Assembly (NCBI GenBank): GCA_963930055.1
Contig: CAWVKS010000001.1
Location: 124,001 to 188,000 of the forward strand
DNA: 64,000 nucleotides
Origin: Pullichristensenella sp963930055
GTDB lineage: Bacteria > Bacillota > Clostridia > Christensenellales > Aristaeellaceae
Reading direction: 5' to 3'
Under the pieces are notes generated by a model. The model was not told where the DNA came from and searched no databases. It saw only the letters and a list, made by a program, of their open reading frames with translations. Positions 45,478 to 55,443 of this stretch are shown piece after piece (position 1 is the first letter of the stretch; every line of letters begins with the position of its first letter). The position numbers and the translations under genes were made by a program.

Positions 45478-45589
45478 ACGCCCCGTAAAACTTCCTCCCT
45501 CCGCGCATATAAAATCATTCTAGCACATCTTCTGTGAATTTTCCAGTACGCGCGGGAAAAAAATGGCCGCGCGCGAAAATTTCACCGAC

Positions 45590-45620
45590 AAAAAAGGCTT
45601 CGGGAACGCTTCCCGAAGCC
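45590..45620 (-). terminator. palindromic hairpin, copy 1, with minus-strand T-run
   Basis: GGCTTCGGGAA (45596-45606) and TTCCCGAAGCC (45610-45620) form an 11-bp stem with a CGC loop. On the minus strand it runs into TTTTTT (45595-45590). The same 25 bases recur at 45824-45848, on the other side of repeat B. Confidence 0.7.
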
Positions 45621-45621
45621 C

Positions 45622-45794
45622 CAGAGCGCTGACAAAGCCCACAAACGCAAAAATCGCTCTGATAAAATAGAAATCAGAGGCGATTTTTGCTTCCGGCGTC
45701 AGCTGCACTTGCATCCTGCGGTCACTTACGTCTATGTAAGCTCCCTTGGATGCAAGCACAGCTTCCTTGTCTTGCGGGCTTTCTCAACGCTCTG
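45622..45794. repeat. structured intergenic repeat, copy B
   Basis: Terminal inverted repeats CAGAGCGCTGACAAAGCCC (45622-45640) and GGGCTTTCTCAACGCTCTG (45776-45794) match those of copy A. The internal hairpin GCAAAAATCGC-TCTGAT pairs with ATCAGA-GGCGATTTTTGC. It differs in sequence from copy A but keeps the pairing. A CTTGCATCC/GGATGCAAG hairpin corresponds to TTGCAAGCC/GGCTTGCAA in copy A. The region 45478-45859 has no gene; a 79-codon ORF across it is an artefact. Confidence 0.65.
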
Positions 45795-45823
45795 CCAGTC
45801 TGTTGACTTTGTCAACATCCTGA

Positions 45824-45848
45824 GGCTTCGGGAACGCTTCCCGAAGCC
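45824..45848. repeat. palindromic hairpin, copy 2
   Basis: These 25 bases are identical to 45596-45620 (11-bp stem, CGC loop), just after the fba stop on the minus strand and without a T-run. The two copies bracket repeat B. Confidence 0.8.
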
Positions 45849-45859
45849 CTGCAAAGCCT

Positions 45860-46765
45860 TTACTTGGCCAGCACGTCGGCGTCGCCGGCGGTGTGCAAGA
45901 AGTCGCGGATCAGTTCGCGGCAGCGCTTGTAGACGCACTCGCGGGCGTATTCCACGTCGTTCTTCTCGCGCATGGCGCGCTCATAGGGCTGGCGCAGCTC
46001 GGTGCCGACGTTGATCTTGGCGATGCCGGCCTTGATGCCCTTGAGGATATATTCGTTCTCGATGCCGCTGCCGCCGTGCAGCACCAGCGGGATGTTGAGC
46101 GCCGTTTCCAGCTCCGTGATGCGCTCGATGTCCAGCTTGGCGGCGGGCTTTTTCTTGTCCAGCAGGTTGGCGGCGATAGCGCCGTGCACGCTGCCCACGG
46201 CCACGCTCAGCCAGTCGCAGCCGCTGCCCTCGACGAACTTCAGGGCGTCCTCCACGGTGGTGAAGCCCATCTTCTTTTCGAAGATCTCTTCATAGGGGAT
46301 GGCGGCCTGCGCCGTCTCATGCCCCATCACCGCGCCCAATTCGGCTTCCACGGGGATGCCGGCGGCGTGGGCGATGTCGCAAACGGCCTTGGTGGCGGCA
46401 ATGTTGCCCTCCAGGGGCAGGCGGGAGGCGTCCACCATCACGGACTGGTAGCCGGCCTTGATGGCGCGCTCGATGATGGGCAGGTAGTCCACTTCGAGGT
46501 GGTCCTCGTCGATGACGGGCACGTGGTCGAGATGCAAAAGCGTGTGGCCTTCCTTCTTATACTTGCCGTATTCCTCGGCGACGCGCTCAAGGCTCTCGGA
46601 CTCGAACTTTTCCCACTCCAGGCGCGCCACCTGGATCATGGCCACGGAGTTTTCGTCCACCACGGCCTGCACGATGGGCTTCACCATCGGCAGATGGGGG
46701 ATGTTGAACGCGGGCACGACCAGCTTGTTTTCCAAGGCTTTGCGGACAGCGATCTTGGCATCCAA
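45860..46765 (-). CDS. class II fructose-bisphosphate aldolase family protein
   Basis: The product is 301 aa from TTG 46765, with AAAGAGGTG upstream on the minus strand; the longer frame to 47008 crosses the promoter. Zinc and substrate motifs are LLHLDHVP, the VEAELGAVMG segment, SVAVGSVHGAIAA, LVLHGGSGIE and INVGTELR. The sequence is of the Fba/tagatose-aldolase (GatY) type. It cleaves fructose-1,6-bisphosphate or a related ketose. A promoter with a LacI-type operator sits upstream. Confidence 0.9.
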   Translation of the reverse strand: MDAKIAVRKALENKLVVPAFNIPHLPMVKPIVQAVVDENSVAMIQVARLEWEKFESESLERVAEEYGKYKKEGHTLLHLDHVPVIDEDHLEVDYLPIIERAIKAGYQSVMVDASRLPLEGNIAATKAVCDIAHAAGIPVEAELGAVMGHETAQAAIPYEEIFEKKMGFTTVEDALKFVEGSGCDWLSVAVGSVHGAIAANLLDKKKPAAKLDIERITELETALNIPLVLHGGSGIENEYILKGIKAGIAKINVGTELRQPYERAMREKNDVEYARECVYKRCRELIRDFLHTAGDADVLAK

Positions 46766-46804
46766 AGAAAACACCTCTTTTAATATATTCAGGATTCCTG
46801 TTCC

Positions 46805-46833
46805 ATTATAGCAAACGTTTGCCATGAAAACAA
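46805..46833 (-). promoter_or_regulatory. promoter of the fba gene with embedded LacI-type operator
   Basis: On the minus strand TTGTTT (46833-46828) and TATAAT (46810-46805) are 17 bp apart. The spacer contains the perfect 12-bp palindrome GCAAACGTTTGC (46811-46822), centred on CG as in LacI/CcpA-family operators. Binding there would block polymerase. Confidence 0.8.
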
Positions 46834-46931
46834 GCGCGAAAAAGAAAATTTTGCCGCGGCAGGGAAATGGCAGGATTTTTACGATTCCATGTCGAATGTG
46901 TTGGGCGTAAGTCGAGATCGCGGAGGCAGAT

Positions 46932-47744
46932 ATGCTGGAAATCGTCATCCAAAATTGGGACGACCTGCAAAAGGCCGTCTTTGATGATGTGTGGGACGAG
47001 AAGATCATGCGTTACCGCGCCAACCGCATCTACCGCGGCGCCGCGGACAAAAACTGGCGGCTCGTGCCCTCGCTCAACCGCGTCTGCGCGCACGATTTGG
47101 GCCTCGAACAGGCGGTCATCCGCAGTTTTCGCAAATACGGCTACGCCGACCTTGCCCAGTACACCGGCTTTTGGCAGCTTTTGCCCGTGGCGCAGCACTA
47201 CGGCCTGCCCACGCGCCTTCTGGACTGGTCGTATTCCCCCCTGGTGGCGGCGCATTTCGCCACGGAGGACACCGACGCCTACGACCGCGACGGCGCCATC
47301 TGGTGCATCGACGCCACCGAGGTCAAAAAGCGCTTGCCCAAGCGCCTGCGAAAGCGCCTGGAGGAAGCCAACTGTAACATCTTTTCCCTCGGCCTTCTGG
47401 AGGAGGAAGTGCGCGACTTTGCCGAGATGCAGGCGCTCTCCCCGGAGCCTTACGCCCTGTTTTTTGAGCCCGCTTCCATGCTCGACCGCATCGCCAACCA
47501 GTATGCCCTCTTTTCCGTGGTCAGCGACCCGGCCGTGCTGCTCTCCGACATACTCGAGGCGCAGGACATCGACTATTACAAGATCGTCATCCCCCGCGAA
47601 GTGAAGCTGGAGATACGCGACAAGCTGGATTACATCAACATCTCCGAGCGCATGCTTTACCCCGGGCTGGACGGCATCTGCCGCTGGATCGCCCGCCAGT
47701 ATTCGGCGCTGGGGCCGAAGTACAACCGCCGCCCTAACCCATAG
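46932..47744 (+). CDS. FRG domain-containing protein
   Basis: The product is 270 aa from ATG 46932, preceded by CGGAGG. The FRG signature is clear: IYRGAADKNWRLVPSLNR near residue 35 and LLPVAQHYGLPTRLLDWSYSPLVAAHFAT near residue 80-110. The C-terminal half is charged and mixed alpha/beta. FRG domains occur in phage-linked and toxin-like contexts, but no activity is firmly established. Here the gene stands alone between fba and an ABC transporter operon. Confidence 0.88.
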   Translation: MLEIVIQNWDDLQKAVFDDVWDEKIMRYRANRIYRGAADKNWRLVPSLNRVCAHDLGLEQAVIRSFRKYGYADLAQYTGFWQLLPVAQHYGLPTRLLDWSYSPLVAAHFATEDTDAYDRDGAIWCIDATEVKKRLPKRLRKRLEEANCNIFSLGLLEEEVRDFAEMQALSPEPYALFFEPASMLDRIANQYALFSVVSDPAVLLSDILEAQDIDYYKIVIPREVKLEIRDKLDYINISERMLYPGLDGICRWIARQYSALGPKYNRRPNP

Positions 47745-47879
47745 TTTACCAAAAAACCAACAAAGGCAGTGTACTTTTCCCCCGCGCGGCGCTACAATAA
47801 CAGGTGGGCAAGTTTGTGTGGGTAATCGCGCAAGACGCGCGTTACTGGACAATATCGGCAAGATACAGGAGGGACAAAA

Positions 47880-49127
47880 ATGAAATTCCGTTCCATGTTG
47901 GCGACCCTGCTGGCGATCATCATGATGATCGGCGGCGCGGCCATGGCCGAGACCGCGGAGCCGGTCGAAGTCGTGATCTGGCACACCTTTACCGACGCGC
48001 AGCAGACCGCGCTGGAGGGCTTTGCCGCCGCTTTCAACGAGACGCAGGACCAGTACGAGGTCGTCGTCCAGTCCCAGGCCTACTCCGGCTTTGAGGACAC
48101 GGTGTACAACGCCGTGGCCAACGGCGTCGGCCCGAGCATCATCTTCAACTACGCCTCCACCGCCGCGGACTATATCGAGGACGATCTGGTCGTCGATATG
48201 AGCCAGTACATCAACGAGGATCCCGAGATGCAGGAGATCTACAACTCCCTGCCCGAGGCCATCAAGGCCGAGACCGTCGGTTTCGTCGATGGCGGCATGT
48301 ACGCCCTGCCCGCCGTCACCACCGGCCCGATCTTCTTCTACAACAAGACCATCTACGACGAGATGGGCTTCACCCCGCCGACGACCTGGGAAGAGCTGGC
48401 CGAGCAGTCCAAGGCCATCTACGAGAAGTACGGCATCCCCGGCTTCGCCGCGGACTCCCTGACCGACCTTATGCACATGCTCATCATGCAGTCCGGCAAC
48501 GAGTATATCGACATGGAGAACAAGTGCGTGCTCTTTGACACCGACTCCACCCGCGAATGGCTGCAGTGGTTCGCCGACAACGTGCAGGCGGGTTACTTCG
48601 GCCTGCGCCCCACCGGCGACTACTGGTCTGACGACTTCAACGCCAAGCTGGTGGCCTCCTACTCCGGCTCCTGCGCGGGCGTGCCCTACATCATCCCCGA
48701 CGGCTTTGAGTACGCGGTCGCCCCGCTGCCCAACACCATCACCGTTTCCTGGTATCCGAGCTGGAACCGCGGCCCCATCGTCTTTAACAAGGACGAGGAA
48801 ACCAACCGCGGCGCCTATGAGTTTGTGAAGTTCTTCCTCCAGCCCGACAACAACGCCGAGTGGGCCATCGCCATGAACGCCATCTCGCCCTACGGCACCA
48901 CCCAGGAAAACAGCGAGATCTACAAGGAGTTCGCCGCTGACCTCGACCCGTCCCTGGCCGCTGTGCAGGCCAACCTCGACGTGGCCGGCGCGCTGCCCAC
49001 CATCTCCGGCTCCTACGCTGTGCGCGAGGCGCTGGAAGAGGCCGCGACCATGGCCGCCGGCGGCATGAGCGTCGAGGACGCCCTGGCCGCCTGCGTTGCG
49101 ACGTCCAACGCCGCCATGCAGGGCTAA
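47880..49127 (+). CDS. extracellular solute-binding protein of a carbohydrate/glycerol-phosphate ABC importer
   Basis: The product is 415 aa; CAGGAGG precedes ATG 47880. A signal peptide spans residues 1-22 or so (MKFRSMLATLLAIIMMIGGAAMA|ET), with no lipobox cysteine. The mature part is a family 1 solute-binding fold (VEVVIWHTFTDAQQTALEGF, YYNKTIYDEMG-like FFYNKTIYDEMGF). It is similar in type to UgpB/MalE. The adjacent phosphodiesterase suggests glycerophosphodiesters or sugar phosphates as ligands. It is the first gene of the operon 47880-53340; a weak TACAAT -10 lies at 47793. Confidence 0.88.
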   Translation: MKFRSMLATLLAIIMMIGGAAMAETAEPVEVVIWHTFTDAQQTALEGFAAAFNETQDQYEVVVQSQAYSGFEDTVYNAVANGVGPSIIFNYASTAADYIEDDLVVDMSQYINEDPEMQEIYNSLPEAIKAETVGFVDGGMYALPAVTTGPIFFYNKTIYDEMGFTPPTTWEELAEQSKAIYEKYGIPGFAADSLTDLMHMLIMQSGNEYIDMENKCVLFDTDSTREWLQWFADNVQAGYFGLRPTGDYWSDDFNAKLVASYSGSCAGVPYIIPDGFEYAVAPLPNTITVSWYPSWNRGPIVFNKDEETNRGAYEFVKFFLQPDNNAEWAIAMNAISPYGTTQENSEIYKEFAADLDPSLAAVQANLDVAGALPTISGSYAVREALEEAATMAAGGMSVEDALAACVATSNAAMQG

Positions 49128-49201
49128 TCCCCATTTGACCAAGAGGATCGGCGGGTTTCCCGCCGGTCCTCTCACATGTATAAAGAAGCCCCGGAGGGAC
49201 C

Positions 49202-50503
49202 ATGAAAAACAAGCTCTTCGTCTTTATGATCGACGCCTTGTGCGAGTTCGACGTTTCCTATATGCGCACGCTGCCCAATTTCGGCTCCATTTTGCAGCGC
49301 GGCGCGCTGGTGGAGGAGATGCTGCCGGTCTACCCCTCGTTCACCTACCCCTGCCATGTCTCCATCATGACCGGCTGCTATCCCGACCGCCACGGCATCC
49401 CCCACAACGAGATGGTGCAGGCGGGCGTGCATCCCGTGCCCTGGTACACCAAGCGAGGGATGGTGAAAAAGAAGTTCTTCGCCGAATACGCCAAAGAAGC
49501 GGGCTACACCACCTGCCTGATCAACTGGCCGGTGAGCGCCGGCGCGGACGTGGACCTCAACCTTCCCATGATCGTGCCCATGGGCTATCGCGGCGACGAT
49601 CCCCGGCAGTACTACGAGGGCGTATCCACCCCCGAACTGCTCGACCGCTATTTCTGGAAGTACGGACACCTGCTGCGCGGGCTCAACAAGCCCATTAACG
49701 GCAGTCTCGATATGTTTACCAACGCTGTCGCCCCGGACATCATCCGCGACTATCACCAGCCGGACGTGATGTTCGTGAAGATGTGCGACCTCGACAGCAT
49801 CCGCCACAGCCTCGGCGTGGACACGGATTTCGCCCGCGAGCAGCTGAAAAAGCACGACTGCGAACTGGGCGTGCTCATGGAGTCCATCCGCCGCTACGGC
49901 GACTTTGAACACACCAACTTCGTTGTCATGGGCGACCACGGCCAGACGGATGTCAAGCGCGTGCTCAACTTCAACCGCGTTTTGCAGGAAGCCGGCCTGC
50001 AAACGCTCAACGCCGACGGAACCCTCGGCGCGTGGGACGCCTACTGCCACTCCACCGGCATCTCCGGCTGGATCGAGGCCCGCGACCCGAACGACAAGGC
50101 CCTGCTTGAGCGCATCCGCCGCGCCCTGCTCGACGCCCGCGAAAGCGGCAAGTACGACTTAAAGTACGTCTTTACCAAAGAAGAAGCCCGCGCGCAGTAC
50201 CACCTCGACGGCCCCTTCTCCTTCATCGTCGAGTGCGATCCGCCGGTGGCCTTCAACTTCGTCCCCTCCGACCCGCTGTTCATGGACGCCCATCCCGGCG
50301 ATTACAAGACGGCCATGGCTTCCCACGGCGGCCTTCCCACACTCGACCACCGCACGACCTTCTTCTGCGCCGGCCCCGCCGTCAAACCCGGGGCGGCCAT
50401 CCACCGCGCCTGCATCGTCGACGAAGCGCCCACCATGGCGCGCATGCTCGGCTTTGCCATGCCCGATGTGGACGGCAGGGCGCTGACGGAACTCCTCGTC
50501 TGA
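49202..50503 (+). CDS. alkaline phosphatase superfamily phosphodiesterase (nucleotide pyrophosphatase type)
   Basis: The product is 433 aa, with CGGAGGGACC before ATG 49202. Metal-binding D11 (FMIDAL) and the nucleophile T48 (YPSFTYPCHVS) place it in the NPP group. DLDSIRHSLG and VVMGDHGQTDV supply further metal ligands, and the C-terminal THGG-type site is ASHGGLP. There is no signal peptide, so it acts in the cytoplasm. Its place between the binding protein and the ATPase suggests that it hydrolyses an imported phosphodiester. Confidence 0.88.
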   Translation: MKNKLFVFMIDALCEFDVSYMRTLPNFGSILQRGALVEEMLPVYPSFTYPCHVSIMTGCYPDRHGIPHNEMVQAGVHPVPWYTKRGMVKKKFFAEYAKEAGYTTCLINWPVSAGADVDLNLPMIVPMGYRGDDPRQYYEGVSTPELLDRYFWKYGHLLRGLNKPINGSLDMFTNAVAPDIIRDYHQPDVMFVKMCDLDSIRHSLGVDTDFAREQLKKHDCELGVLMESIRRYGDFEHTNFVVMGDHGQTDVKRVLNFNRVLQEAGLQTLNADGTLGAWDAYCHSTGISGWIEARDPNDKALLERIRRALLDARESGKYDLKYVFTKEEARAQYHLDGPFSFIVECDPPVAFNFVPSDPLFMDAHPGDYKTAMASHGGLPTLDHRTTFFCAGPAVKPGAAIHRACIVDEAPTMARMLGFAMPDVDGRALTELLV

Positions 50504-50535
50504 ACACCTACAAACGTTGAAAAGGGGCGACGCGC

Positions 50536-51590
<1,055 letters not shown>

Positions 51591-51594
<4 letters not shown>

Positions 51595-52511
51595 AAAAGC
51601 CTTCCCGTGTCGAGCGCGACCTCACCAGCCACGCCCGCTTTTCCCGCATAGAGCCGTATATGTACCTGCTGCCGTTCTTGATCGGCATACTCGCCTTTAC
51701 GCTCTATCCGGTCATCAACGTCATCTTCATGTCCTTCAAGGAGGACTATTCCTACCTCACGCGCGAGTTCGCCCAGTGGGGCGTGGGCAACTACGAAAAG
51801 GTGTTCGCCGATCCCAAGTTCGAGCAGGCCATCGTCAACACGCTCAAATACGTGGTGCTGGTGGTGCCCATCTCCACCTGCATCGCCGTGGTGGTGGCCT
51901 ACCTGCTCAATCAGAAACTGCGCTTCTCGGCGCTGTTCCAGACAGCCTACTTTTTGCCCATGGTCACCTCCATCACCGCCGTCGGCCTTGCCTGGCGTCT
52001 GATGTACAACGAGCGCTTCGGCATCATCAACTACATGCTCTCCTGGTTCGGCGTCGATCCCATCGGCTGGTTGACCAAGGCGCAGTATTCCATGCCGGCG
52101 CTGGTGATCTTCGGCATCTGGAACATACTGCCCTTCACCATCATCCTGCTGCTCAGCGGCCTGCAAAATATCGACGAGCAGTACTACACCGCCGCCAAGG
52201 TAGACGGCGCGCGCTCCTTGCGCATCTTCTTCCGCATCACCGTGCCGCTGCTCGCGCCGACCATTTTCCTGGTCTGCATCGTCAACACCATTTCCTCGTT
52301 CAAGGTGTTCTCGGAATTGTACCCGCTCTTCAAGGGCGAGGCCGGGCCGTTCTACAACCTCTATACCGTGGTCTACTACATACGCTACGCGATGATGGAG
52401 AGCCGCGAATACGGCGTTGCCGCGGCCGCGGCGCTGGTGCTGTTCCTCTTCATACTCGTCTTTACCATGGTGCAGCTGCTCATCCAGAGAAAATGGCAGC
52501 ACAGGAGGTGA
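51591..52511 (+). CDS. ABC transporter permease, MalF/UgpA type
   Basis: The product is 306 aa from ATG 51591, overlapping the ATPase gene. It has six transmembrane helices, with YLLPFLIGILAFTLYPVINVIFMSF at the N-terminus. The EAA loop that docks to the ATPase reads EQYYTAAKVDGARSLRIFFRITVPLLAP. It is one half of the membrane channel of the importer. Confidence 0.94.
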
Positions 52512-52515
52512 TCGC

Positions 52516-53340
52516 ATGGCACGCAGAAGGATCGCACGGTTTTTCATGTACTTCTTCCTCTCGGTGGGCGCGATCATCATGATCTTCCCCTTCTTCTGGA
52601 TGTTCGCCTCGGCCTTCAAGCTGCCCACGGAGATCAACAAGTTCCCGCCCCAGTGGCTGCCCTCGTCGCTCAGCCTGACCAACTTTGAGATCGCCTTCTC
52701 CAAAGCGCCGTTCGCGCGCTACTTCCTCAATTCGGTGATCGTCATGGTCTGCTCGGTGTCAATCACCACCTTTACCACCATATTGGGCGCGTTCGCCTTT
52801 TCGCGCCTCAAGTTCCCCGGGCGGGAGACGCTGTTTTCGCTGCTTTTGTCCCTGATGATGATCCCCTTTGAGATGCTCATCATCACCAACTATTCCACCA
52901 TCGTCTCCCTCGGGCTGTGGGACACCATCCCCGCGCTGATTTTGCCCTTTACCAGCTCGATCTTCTACATGTACATCCTCAAGAATTTCTTCGCCACCGT
53001 GCCGGACAGCCTCTACTATTCGGCGCGCATCGACGGCTCCAGCAACTGGCGCTTCCTCTGGCACATACTCGTGCCCATGGCGCGGCCGTCGCTGGTGACG
53101 ATCATCCTCCTCAACGCCCTGGCGAGCTGGAACTCGTTTATGTGGCCGATGTACGTCATCTCTTCCACGAACAACCGCACGCTGCCGTGGGGCCTGCAGG
53201 TGTTCACCACCGAGGCCGGTTCCAGCCCGGAGCTTCTCATGGCGGCCTCCACGGTCGTGGTGCTGCCGATGATCCTCCTCTTCCTCTTTGCCCGCAAGTC
53301 CATCGTGCGCGGTGTGGCGCGCGGCGGCCTCAAGGGCTGA
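52516..53340 (+). CDS. ABC transporter permease, MalG/UgpE type
   Basis: The product is 274 aa from ATG 52516, preceded by AGGAGGTG. Six transmembrane helices are visible, with the PFFWMFASAFK start typical of MalG-like permeases. The EAA loop is DSLYYSARIDGSSNWRFLWHILVPMARP. It is the second channel subunit and the last gene of the operon; a strong terminator follows. Confidence 0.94.
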   Translation: MARRRIARFFMYFFLSVGAIIMIFPFFWMFASAFKLPTEINKFPPQWLPSSLSLTNFEIAFSKAPFARYFLNSVIVMVCSVSITTFTTILGAFAFSRLKFPGRETLFSLLLSLMMIPFEMLIITNYSTIVSLGLWDTIPALILPFTSSIFYMYILKNFFATVPDSLYYSARIDGSSNWRFLWHILVPMARPSLVTIILLNALASWNSFMWPMYVISSTNNRTLPWGLQVFTTEAGSSPELLMAASTVVVLPMILLFLFARKSIVRGVARGGLKG

Positions 53341-53357
53341 CGCTTTCCGAAAACGAC

Positions 53358-53397
53358 GGGCGGCGCGTGGTACAGATGCCACGCGCCGCCCATTTTT
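53358..53397. terminator. terminator of the ABC importer operon
   Basis: A perfect 13-bp stem, GGGCGGCGCGTGG (53358-53370) with its complement (53379-53391), is followed by TTTTT. On the minus strand TTTT also follows, so it can serve mutM as well. Confidence 0.9.
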
Positions 53398-53406
53398 GCG
53401 CCCTTT

Positions 53407-54231
53407 TCAAACCTGACAATTCGGGCAAAACACGCTGCCCCGCCCGCCGATGACGCGGCGCTCCAGCGCCGTCCCGCATATGCCGCACGCTTCGCCCGCG
53501 TGCCCATACACGCGCAGCCACGGCGTATTGCGGTAGGTAAGCCCCGCGCTCTGCCGGTATTCTTCAAACGTCACAAGGTTCTTTTCCGTGAAAAAGCGCA
53601 TCACGCGCGGGATATACTCCGCCAACCGCTCCCATTCCTCCGCGCGCAGCGAGCAGGCGGGCCGGCCGGGGCGGATGCGCGCGACGTACAGGATTTCGTC
53701 GGAATAGATATTGCCGATGCCGGCCACTACGCCCTGGTCGAGCAGGCAGCTCTTCACCGCCCGCCGGCTTTTACCGCAGGCGGCGCGCAGGTATGCCGCG
53801 TCCAGCGCCGGGTCGTCCGGCTCCGGGCCAAGGCGGGCCATGCCGGTGTATGTATCTTCCTCGCCGGGGCGCAAGAGCCAAAGCCGCCCGAAGCGCCGCG
53901 CGTCCACAAAGCGCAATTCACGCCCGTCATCCAGCGAAAGCGCCGCCCGCGCGTGCGCCGCGCGCCCTTCGCCGGCCTCCGCGAGCAACAGCCTCCCCGT
54001 CATGCGCAGGTGTATGGCCAGCCGCCCGCCGTCGTCCAGAAAGGCAACAACATATTTGCCCCGCCGCCCCAGCTCCGTGAACGTCCGTCCGATAAGCCCG
54101 CCGCAAAACGACTCCGCCCCCGGGTGCGCCGCGCAGCTTGGGTCAGCCAGGCAAACGCACTCTACGCGCCGCCCCACAAGCTCGCCCCGCAGCGCCGCGC
54201 GCACCGATTCCACCTCAGGAAGCTCCGGCAT
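53407..54231 (-). CDS. mutM: formamidopyrimidine-DNA glycosylase
   Basis: The product is 274 aa, starting MPELPEVESVRAAL with the catalytic Pro2 and Glu3. The helix-two-turn-helix region has SCLLDQGVVAGIGNIYSDEIL. The C-terminal zinc finger reads CGICGTALERRVIGGRGSVFCPNC. It excises 8-oxoguanine and ring-opened purines. It sits 16 bp after a truncated methyltransferase tail, the left edge of an AT-rich insertion. Confidence 0.96.
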   Translation of the reverse strand: MPELPEVESVRAALRGELVGRRVECVCLADPSCAAHPGAESFCGGLIGRTFTELGRRGKYVVAFLDDGGRLAIHLRMTGRLLLAEAGEGRAAHARAALSLDDGRELRFVDARRFGRLWLLRPGEEDTYTGMARLGPEPDDPALDAAYLRAACGKSRRAVKSCLLDQGVVAGIGNIYSDEILYVARIRPGRPACSLRAEEWERLAEYIPRVMRFFTEKNLVTFEEYRQSAGLTYRNTPWLRVYGHAGEACGICGTALERRVIGGRGSVFCPNCQV

Positions 54232-54246
54232 GCGATCCCTCCTGTC

Positions 54247-54306
54247 CTAATCCCCCGCCCGCTTCAGCAGGCATACCGTCTCCACATGGCACGAGAGGAT
54301 ATAAAG
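54247..54306 (-). pseudogene. 3' remnant of the original rlmCD gene
   Basis: On the minus strand the frame reads LSCHVETVCLLKRAGD then TAG (54249-54247). HVETV.LL is the conserved C-terminus of RlmCD/RumA methyltransferases. The intact rlmCD copy ends in the same way (HVETIVLL) at 56100. This is the displaced end of the gene left by insertion of the AT-rich island. Confidence 0.7.
54278..54288. repeat. attachment-like direct repeat, left
   Basis: GTCTCCACATG encodes the HVET tail of rlmCD on the minus strand and recurs at 56131-56141. It marks the left boundary where base composition falls from GC-rich to AT-rich. Confidence 0.6.
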
Positions 54307-54417
54307 TACGTCATTGTCCGAACGGTTCGTCCGACTTGATCCACAGGTGTTTCTGTCCTCCCGGTCGTAGGTGGAAACATGTCATCAATATTTAAGTATT
54401 TCTGTACTTACCTATAT

Positions 54418-55443
54418 TTATAAAAATAGATTGATTTTTGGAGAAGATAAATAGGCATTACCAGATTTATCTTTTGCCGCATTTCTTAATCCCATTCCAA
54501 TTCCCATACCAATTGTATGAGCCTTTGGTCCATGCAAATTAGCATAAAATGTATACGCCATTTGTACTTCTTCGCTCCACGAATTCCATAATGTTGGACT
54601 TAATACCATATTCTCTGAATACAGCGGAAGTATCATATTAATATAAAATTTGAGTTTATCAATTGAAGCTGCTTTCAATTGATTAAAGAAATTTATATAT
54701 ATCTTATATTCCGAATCGAGGCAACTTACCAATATCCACGATTGTTTTTCTTCAGGAAAGATTGTAATAGCAACTCGATGCATACTACCCTTTATAGTGT
54801 GTCTTATCTTTTTTCCATTCAAATCATAATCAGGCGCTATATAAGCATAACAGGCAAACTTTATCTGAAAAGGTATTTTAATTGCACATGTACAAATACC
54901 ATCAAAAGTATTAGCTAGAATTTGAGTATCAAAGTGCTTTTTAATCGGTTCAAACTCGTTCGTTTTCAATTGTAACATTCGATACATTCCAACCATATCG
55001 GGACTTAAAAACGCTTCATGATGTTCACTAAAATTTTGTTGAAATATTTCAAATGCCATTTTCTGTTTGTAATATTCAAATATGAACGCTTTATAGGCGT
55101 ATATAAATTCCATATCTCTTCTTGAATTATCAAAATTAGGAGCGCCTTTTTCTATTATAGAAAATACAGTACTGTCGTGTAGATCACAAAAGCACGTTTC
55201 TGTGGTTGCATTATTTACACCGACTCTACTAACTTGAACAATCGGAACAACTTCGCCTGTATCCAATGGTACAAGCAATGGCTTCTTTTTAGTATCTATC
55301 ATATAAACATGCCGTTCACTTCCAGCCAATAATGATATAATTTTATTATTTTGCAAAGCGTGTGCCTCTTTGATTCTACCTTTGCAATTCTCATAATCTG
55401 GATGTAAACAACATTTTTTCAAAGAATGTCTCATTTTCTCCAT
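54418..55443 (-). CDS. AT-rich island protein of unknown function
   Basis: The product is 341 aa from ATG 55443. The N-terminus has KKCCLHPDYENCKGRIKEAHALQNNKI, a Cys/His-rich start I have seen in SEC-C-linked proteins of unknown role. The rest is mixed alpha/beta without catalytic motifs I can name. Codon use is AT-rich and unlike the neighbours, a sign of horizontal transfer. Its start overlaps the stop of the SEC-C ORF upstream (TAATG). The two may be one gene split by a length change in an A7 tract at 55462-55468. Confidence 0.65.
   Translation of the reverse strand: MEKMRHSLKKCCLHPDYENCKGRIKEAHALQNNKIISLLAGSERHVYMIDTKKKPLLVPLDTGEVVPIVQVSRVGVNNATTETCFCDLHDSTVFSIIEKGAPNFDNSRRDMEFIYAYKAFIFEYYKQKMAFEIFQQNFSEHHEAFLSPDMVGMYRMLQLKTNEFEPIKKHFDTQILANTFDGICTCAIKIPFQIKFACYAYIAPDYDLNGKKIRHTIKGSMHRVAITIFPEEKQSWILVSCLDSEYKIYINFFNQLKAASIDKLKFYINMILPLYSENMVLSPTLWNSWSEEVQMAYTFYANLHGPKAHTIGMGIGMGLRNAAKDKSGNAYLSSPKINLFL

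Noticed and set aside
45520..45759. 79-codon ORF on the minus strand
   Set aside because: It runs through the terminator hairpin and the structured repeat, with no ribosome site and no protein-like composition.
43500..45850. CRISPR array
   Set aside because: There are only two long, diverged, distant copies, with no regular short repeats or spacers; no cas genes in the window.
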